Shown: piece by piece, positions 33,601 through 36,038 of the stretch
Position numbering within the stretch: position 1 is the first letter of the stretch
Layout of the letters: each line of letters opens with the position of its first letter
Assembly: GCF_000964525.1 (NCBI RefSeq)
Contig: NZ_BAZG01000030.1
Location: forward strand, 1 to 36,038
DNA length: 36,038 bases
Reading direction: 5' to 3'
From: Anaeromyxobacter sp. PSR-1
GTDB taxonomy: Bacteria > Myxococcota > Myxococcia > Myxococcales > Anaeromyxobacteraceae
Position numbers and translations under genes: made by a program
The notes under the pieces: generated by a model
What the model was told of the DNA's origin: nothing
Seen by the model: the letters and a program-made list of their open reading frames with translations, nothing else
Databases searched by the model: none

Positions 33601-34093
33601 GCACCGCAAGGCCGAGGTGGCGCGCCTCCAGTTCCCGCGCCAGCCGGACGACCGCAACCTGTGCCTCGCCGACTACTTCCGCGAGGAGCGCGGCGCCGAC
33701 GTGTGCGCGCTCCAGGTGGTCACGGTCGGCGACCAGGCCACCCACCTCGCCGAGCAGGCGCAGGAGCGCGGCGACTACACCCGCGCGCTGTTCCTGCACG
33801 GCCTCGCGGTGGAGACCGCCGAGGCGCTCGCCGAGTACTGGCACCGCCAGGTCCGCGCCGAGCTCGGGCTCCCCGACGGCCAGGGCAAGCGCTACTCGCC
33901 CGGCTACCCGTCGTGGCCGGAGCTCGGCGACCAGCGGCAGGTCTGGAAGCTGCTCGACCCGGTCCGCACCATCGGCGTCTCGCTCACCGACGCCTGCCAG
34001 ATGGTGCCGGAGCAGTCCACCAGCGCCATCGTGCTCCACCACCCGGACGCCATCTACTTCCTGGTGCGCGGCCTGGAGCGCGCCGCCGGGTAG
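30641..34093 (+). CDS. metH: Cobalamin-dependent methionine synthase MetH
   Basis: The 1150-residue enzyme transfers a methyl group from 5-methyltetrahydrofolate via cobalamin to homocysteine. All modules are visible. The homocysteine domain has zinc ligands C227 (GLNCSTG) and C293/C294 (GGCCGTT). The pterin domain (about 340-600) includes MIDSTEPDVIE. The cap and B12 domain has DVHDIGKN, with His733 as the cobalt ligand. The C-terminal reactivation domain has RYSPGYPSWP near residue 1084. Length is slightly below E. coli MetH because of short linkers. An Ala/Pro linker joins the B12 and activation domains. The start is GTG 30641. The 3' end overlaps the convergent LysR gene by 40 nt. Confidence 0.97.
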   Translation: MNFREALERRPLVFDGAMGTQIQRHQLTAAEFGGKEGANDLLTLTRPDLIEEIHARYFGVGCDVVETNTFGSSRLKLDEYGLGHRTYEVNCRAAILARRAAERFSTPDHPRFVAGSIGPTGMLPSSSDPALGNITSDALERIFFEQAKGLVEGGVDALIIETQQDMLELRAAVLACDAVRREALRDVFVIAQPTLIDANGRMLLGTDIGSAVATLERLPVDAVGLNCSTGPDEMRASVKALAERCSHWVSVLPNAGMPENEDGRAVYKLSPDDLARALAGFVAEYGVDIVGGCCGTTPEHLRKVVEAVRGLSAPRRRRPAPAAELSSAMKAVPLAMEPRPLVVGERLNSQGSRKVKELLLADDYAGLVQIARGQVEAGAHVLDVCVALNERDDEAAQMRTLAKLLAQSVDAPLMIDSTEPDVIEGALKVYPGRCIVNSVNLEKSGERVRRVLPLVRRYGAAVVAMTIDEKGMAQTAERKAEVARRIVAVAKDHGIPPDSLVFDALTFTLATGGEEYRRSAVETLEGIRRIKAENPGVLTTLGVSNVSFGLAKSAREVVNSVFLYHAVQAGLDLAIVNPKDILPYPAIDAAERALAEDLVFDRRADALARLIAHFGAKGAPEKAAVDPLAGAAGKGAEERIHLQILHRRPEGIEALIDEALTRRSPVDVLNQVLLPAMKDVGDRFGAGELILPFVLQSAEVMKKAVAHLEQFLEKKAGATKGNVVLATVYGDVHDIGKNLVKTILSNNGFTVHDLGKQVPVATVLDKALQVNADAIGLSALLVSTSKQMPFCVEELHRRNLSFPVIIGGAAINRRFGYRTHFAQDGSPYAGGVFYAKDAFEGLEVVEALVDPGRREALKREVLQKAVAEKSRPAAEPVAPAPARRTGSVAPAARVPAPPFWGPRVVPSGSIALADVWPHLDLAELFKLQWGVKAKGAEYERLIREEFGPKLEELKAEAQAQGWLVPKVVYGYFPCHAEGNDLVVLDPTHRKAEVARLQFPRQPDDRNLCLADYFREERGADVCALQVVTVGDQATHLAEQAQERGDYTRALFLHGLAVETAEALAEYWHRQVRAELGLPDGQGKRYSPGYPSWPELGDQRQVWKLLDPVRTIGVSLTDACQMVPEQSTSAIVLHHPDAIYFLVRGLERAAG

Positions 34094-34989
34094 GCCGGGC
34101 GCCGGCCGGGCAGCAGCACCTCGCGCGCGGTCTCGACGAACGCGCGCGCCGCGGCGGAGAGCGTCGCCTCGCGCCGCCAGACCAGGCCCAGGTTCCAGCC
34201 GATGGCGGGCTCGGCGAGCGGCACCACCGCCACCTGCGCCGGGTCGAGCCGCCGGCAGATGGTGCGGGGGAGGAGCGCCACCCCCACGTCCGCCGCGGCC
34301 ATGGCTGCCATGAAGTCCCACTGCCCGGTCTCGCTCGCCACCAGCGGCGAGAACCCGGCCGCGCGGCAGGCGTCGAGGATGCGGCCGCGCAGCGCGAAGT
34401 CCGGCCGGTAGAGCAGGAACGGCGTGCCGGCGAGGTCGGCGAGCGCGAGCCGCGGGCGGCGCGCCAGCGGGCTCGCCGGGTGGAGCACCGCGGCGAGCAC
34501 GTCGTGCACGAACGGGAGCGCCTCGAAGCGCGCCTCGTCGGTGGGGAGCACCGTCACGCCCACGTCGAGCGCGCCGGACGCGACCAGCGCCTCCACCTCG
34601 CGCGCCCCCTCCTCGCGCAGCTCGAGCTGGATGCCGGGGTAGCGCTGGCGGTAGGCGGCCAGCACCGGCGGGAAGAACGCGCCGCTCACCATGGGCGGCA
34701 GGCCGACGCGGGCGCGGCCGCGGCGCAGCGCGCCCAGGTCGGCCACCTCGTCCTCGATGGCCCGCACCGCGGCGAGCACGCCCTCGGCCCGCGCCAGCAC
34801 CGCCCGGCCCGCCTCGGTGGGCACGGTCCGCCGCGCCCCGCGCTCGAGCAGCGGCACGCCGATCTCGTCCTCCAGCGCGCGCACCGCCTTGCTCACCGCC
34901 GGCTGCGTCACGTGCAGCGCCGCCGCCGCCCGGGTGAAGCCGCCCTGCCGCACCACCGCCACGAACGCGCCCAGCCCGCGCAGGTCCAT
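34054..34989 (-). CDS. LysR-family regulator of the CidA/LrgB genes
   Basis: The protein (311 residues from ATG 34989) has a LysR winged HTH at the N-terminus (MDLRGLGAFVAVVRQGGFTRAAAALHVTQPAVSKAVRALE). A type-2 periplasmic-binding-like effector domain follows (about 90-290). An in-frame ATG at 35001 would add four residues, but GGAGG 5 nt before ATG 34989 and an operator-like palindrome overlapping 35001 favour 34989. It diverges from cidA/lrgA-like genes, the arrangement of CidR-type activators in Firmicutes. Its 3' end overlaps metH by 40 nt. Ligand unknown; the regulatory target is inferred from position. Confidence 0.9.
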   Translation of the reverse strand: MDLRGLGAFVAVVRQGGFTRAAAALHVTQPAVSKAVRALEDEIGVPLLERGARRTVPTEAGRAVLARAEGVLAAVRAIEDEVADLGALRRGRARVGLPPMVSGAFFPPVLAAYRQRYPGIQLELREEGAREVEALVASGALDVGVTVLPTDEARFEALPFVHDVLAAVLHPASPLARRPRLALADLAGTPFLLYRPDFALRGRILDACRAAGFSPLVASETGQWDFMAAMAAADVGVALLPRTICRRLDPAQVAVVPLAEPAIGWNLGLVWRREATLSAAARAFVETAREVLLPGRRPAYPAARSRPRTRK

Positions 34990-34998
34990 CCGCGCCTC

Positions 34999-35035
34999 CA
35001 TGCCTGTTCGGCATGAATCCTAGTCGAAAGATTCA
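34999..35035. promoter_or_regulatory. Candidate LysR operator between the regulator and cidA genes
   Basis: CATGCC-TGTTC-GGCATG (34999-35015) is a perfect palindrome containing T35001-N11-A35013, the LysR T-N11-A signature. A second perfect repeat, TGAATC-N10-GATTCA (35014-35035), abuts it. If cidA is leaderless from 35072, the first site is centred at -65 and the second near -47, matching the usual recognition and activation sites of LysR proteins. Confidence 0.55.
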
Positions 35036-35059
35036 CTTCCCTCATGCCCGGCCGGCGCC

Positions 35060-35065
35060 TAGGTT
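35060..35065 (+). promoter_or_regulatory. Candidate leaderless promoter TAGGTT of the cidA/lrgA gene
   Basis: TAGGTT is followed by exactly 6 nt (CCGCCG) and ATG 35072, with no Shine-Dalgarno sequence. The -35 region is poor (TTCCCT, 35037-35042), as expected for an activator-dependent promoter. Confidence 0.45.
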
Positions 35066-35071
35066 CCGCCG

Positions 35072-35479
35072 ATGCCGCCCGCCGTCCCCGCCGCCGCCCC
35101 CCCGCCCTCCGCCGCCGCGCGCCTCGGGCTCCCGCTCCAGCTCCTCGCGCTCGGCGCGTTCTGGGGCGCGGGCGCGCTCGCCGCCCGCGCGCTGCGCCTG
35201 CCGCTCCCCGGCGGCGTGGTGGGGATGCTGCTGCTCCTCGCCGCGCTCCGGCTCGGGCTGGTGCGGGCCGCCTGGCTGGAGCGCGGGGCCGAGTGGCTCT
35301 TCCGCCACATGCTGCTCTTCTTCATCCCGGCCGCGGTGGGCGCCATCCAGTACCCGGAGCTGCTCGGCGGCGAGGGGGCGCGCGCGCTCGCGGTGGTGGC
35401 GGTGAGCACGGTGCTCGTCATGGCGGTGACCGGCGCCACGGTGGAGTGGCTGGCGCGCCGCCGGGAGGAGGCGCCGTGA
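35072..35479 (+). CDS. CidA/LrgA family membrane protein
   Basis: The 135-residue protein has an Ala/Pro-rich N-terminus of about 17 residues and then four hydrophobic segments (about 18-40, 45-62, 78-93, 103-124). The family signature LPLPGGVVGMLLL is in the second segment, and MLLFFIPAAVGAIQY matches the third. CidA/LrgA proteins are holin-like or transporter-like partners of LrgB/CidB, tied to murein hydrolase control and, in several bacteria, to pyruvate/acetate transport. Its stop overlaps the lrgB start (GTGA, 35476-35479), so both subunits are co-translated. It is next to a divergent LysR gene. Which of the two roles applies here cannot be told. Confidence 0.88.
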   Translation: MPPAVPAAAPPPSAAARLGLPLQLLALGAFWGAGALAARALRLPLPGGVVGMLLLLAALRLGLVRAAWLERGAEWLFRHMLLFFIPAAVGAIQYPELLGGEGARALAVVAVSTVLVMAVTGATVEWLARRREEAP

Positions 35480-36038
35480 TCGCCGCCGCCTGGATCGCTC
35501 TCACCGCCGCGCTCTACGCGGCCGCCCGCGCGCTGCACCGCCGCTTCCCGCGGCCGTGGCTCACGCCGCTGCTGGTCGTGCCGGGCGCGCTCGCGGCGCT
35601 CCTCGTCGCCGGCCGCGTGCCGTACCCGGGCTACATGCAGGGCGGGCGGCTGCTCGTCGAGCTCCTCGGCCCGGCCACGGTGGCCTTCGCGCTGCCGCTC
35701 CACCGCCACGCCGGCCTGCTCCGCCGGCACGCCGCCGAGCTCTGCGCCGGGATCCTCGCCGGCTGCGCCGTGGCCGTCGGGAGCTCGTTCCTGCTGGCCC
35801 GCGCGCTGGGGCTCGCGCGGCCGCTCGCGCTCAGCCTGGCGCCGCGGTCCATCACCACGCCGTTCGCGATGCAGGTGGCGGGCGAGCTCGGCGGCGTGCC
35901 GGCGCTCGCGGCGGTGTTCGTGATCCTCACCGCGGTGGTGGGCCTGGTGGTGGGGCAGCTGCTCGTCCGCTGGCTCCCGCTGCGGAGCGCGGTGGCGCGC
36001 GGCGCGCTGTTCGGCATGGGCGCGCACGCCGCCGGCAC
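35476..36038 (+). CDS. lrgB: LrgB/CidB family membrane protein, truncated by the window end
   Basis: The frame is open from GTG 35476 to the last base (187 complete codons, no stop). Family hallmarks are present: LLGPATVAFALPLHRH, SLAPRSITTPFAMQV and GALFGMGAHAAG, the last being the conserved end of the LrgB membrane core. About five hydrophobic segments are visible. The missing part should be about 30-50 residues. It overlaps the cidA/lrgA-like gene by 4 nt. This gene is too incomplete to appear as a closed reading frame but the identification is clear. Confidence 0.88.
   Translation, partial: MIAAAWIALTAALYAAARALHRRFPRPWLTPLLVVPGALAALLVAGRVPYPGYMQGGRLLVELLGPATVAFALPLHRHAGLLRRHAAELCAGILAGCAVAVGSSFLLARALGLARPLALSLAPRSITTPFAMQVAGELGGVPALAAVFVILTAVVGLVVGQLLVRWLPLRSAVARGALFGMGAHAAG

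Noticed and set aside
30575-35014. A 1479-codon open frame on the minus strand and a 1475-codon open frame on the plus strand across metH
   Set aside because: Both are antisense or out-of-frame shadows of metH and the LysR gene. Their products are Arg/His/Gly/Ala-rich with no domains, as expected when stop codons are rare at this GC content.

Overview
The window is very GC-rich (roughly three quarters G+C by eye), densely packed and strongly biased to G/C at third codon positions. Gene content (multiheme c-type cytochromes with a CbcL-like c/b fusion, NtrC-type sigma-54 regulation, many lipoproteins, M16/M14 peptidases, RNase J, cobalamin-dependent MetH, bacteriohemerythrin) points to a metal- or multi-acceptor-respiring member of the Myxococcota, most likely Anaeromyxobacter. 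That assignment is inference from gene content and composition. I see no phage, insertion sequence, CRISPR array, rRNA or tRNA; the window reads as chromosomal backbone.

Layout. 88-2346: a secreted M14 metallopeptidase and a small membrane protein, each followed by strong inverted repeats. 2479-8216: the most interesting block. A candidate sigma-54 promoter with upstream dyad/direct repeats precedes a 7-heme cytochrome c fused to a b-type membrane domain. A terminator-like hairpin follows, then a 12-heme membrane-anchored cytochrome, a histidine kinase and an NtrC-family sigma-54 activator, the last three tightly packed. This looks like an electron-transfer module carrying its own two-component switch. 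8213-9636: a GNAT acetyltransferase converging on a stand-alone PD-(D/E)XK nuclease with a Cas4/AddB-like four-cysteine signature. 9704-12636: a two-gene M16 peptidase operon (catalytic plus non-catalytic partner), divergent from a single-domain response regulator. 13253-16254: glgC, then adenosine deaminase and O6-alkylguanine-DNA alkyltransferase in one operon. 16355-19910: UvrD/PcrA helicase behind an unrecognised exported protein. 20007-23681: RNase J, YajQ and RimO. 23678-26666: bacteriohemerythrin, then a membrane histidine kinase with a DUF1684 lipoprotein. 26755-28936: LolA-like protein and a HerA/DUF853 ATPase. 29033-30466: a cysteine-rich lipoprotein converging on an AmrS-type radical SAM enzyme. 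30641-36038: metH, a LysR regulator, and a divergent CidA/LrgA-LrgB pair that runs off the window end.

A cross-cutting feature is translation and transcription start architecture. Many first-in-operon genes have no Shine-Dalgarno sequence. Instead a TANNNT-like -10 hexamer lies 6-7 nt (a few at 9-11 nt) before the start codon, which suggests widespread leaderless or near-leaderless transcripts. Genes with a good Shine-Dalgarno sequence (small membrane protein, yajQ, uvrD, the LysR regulator) do not show this. In the LysR-cidA intergenic region, a T-N11-A palindrome is centred 65 bp before the predicted leaderless start of cidA, the classical LysR position.

All functional assignments are from reading motifs and known family features. 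No database search was run.
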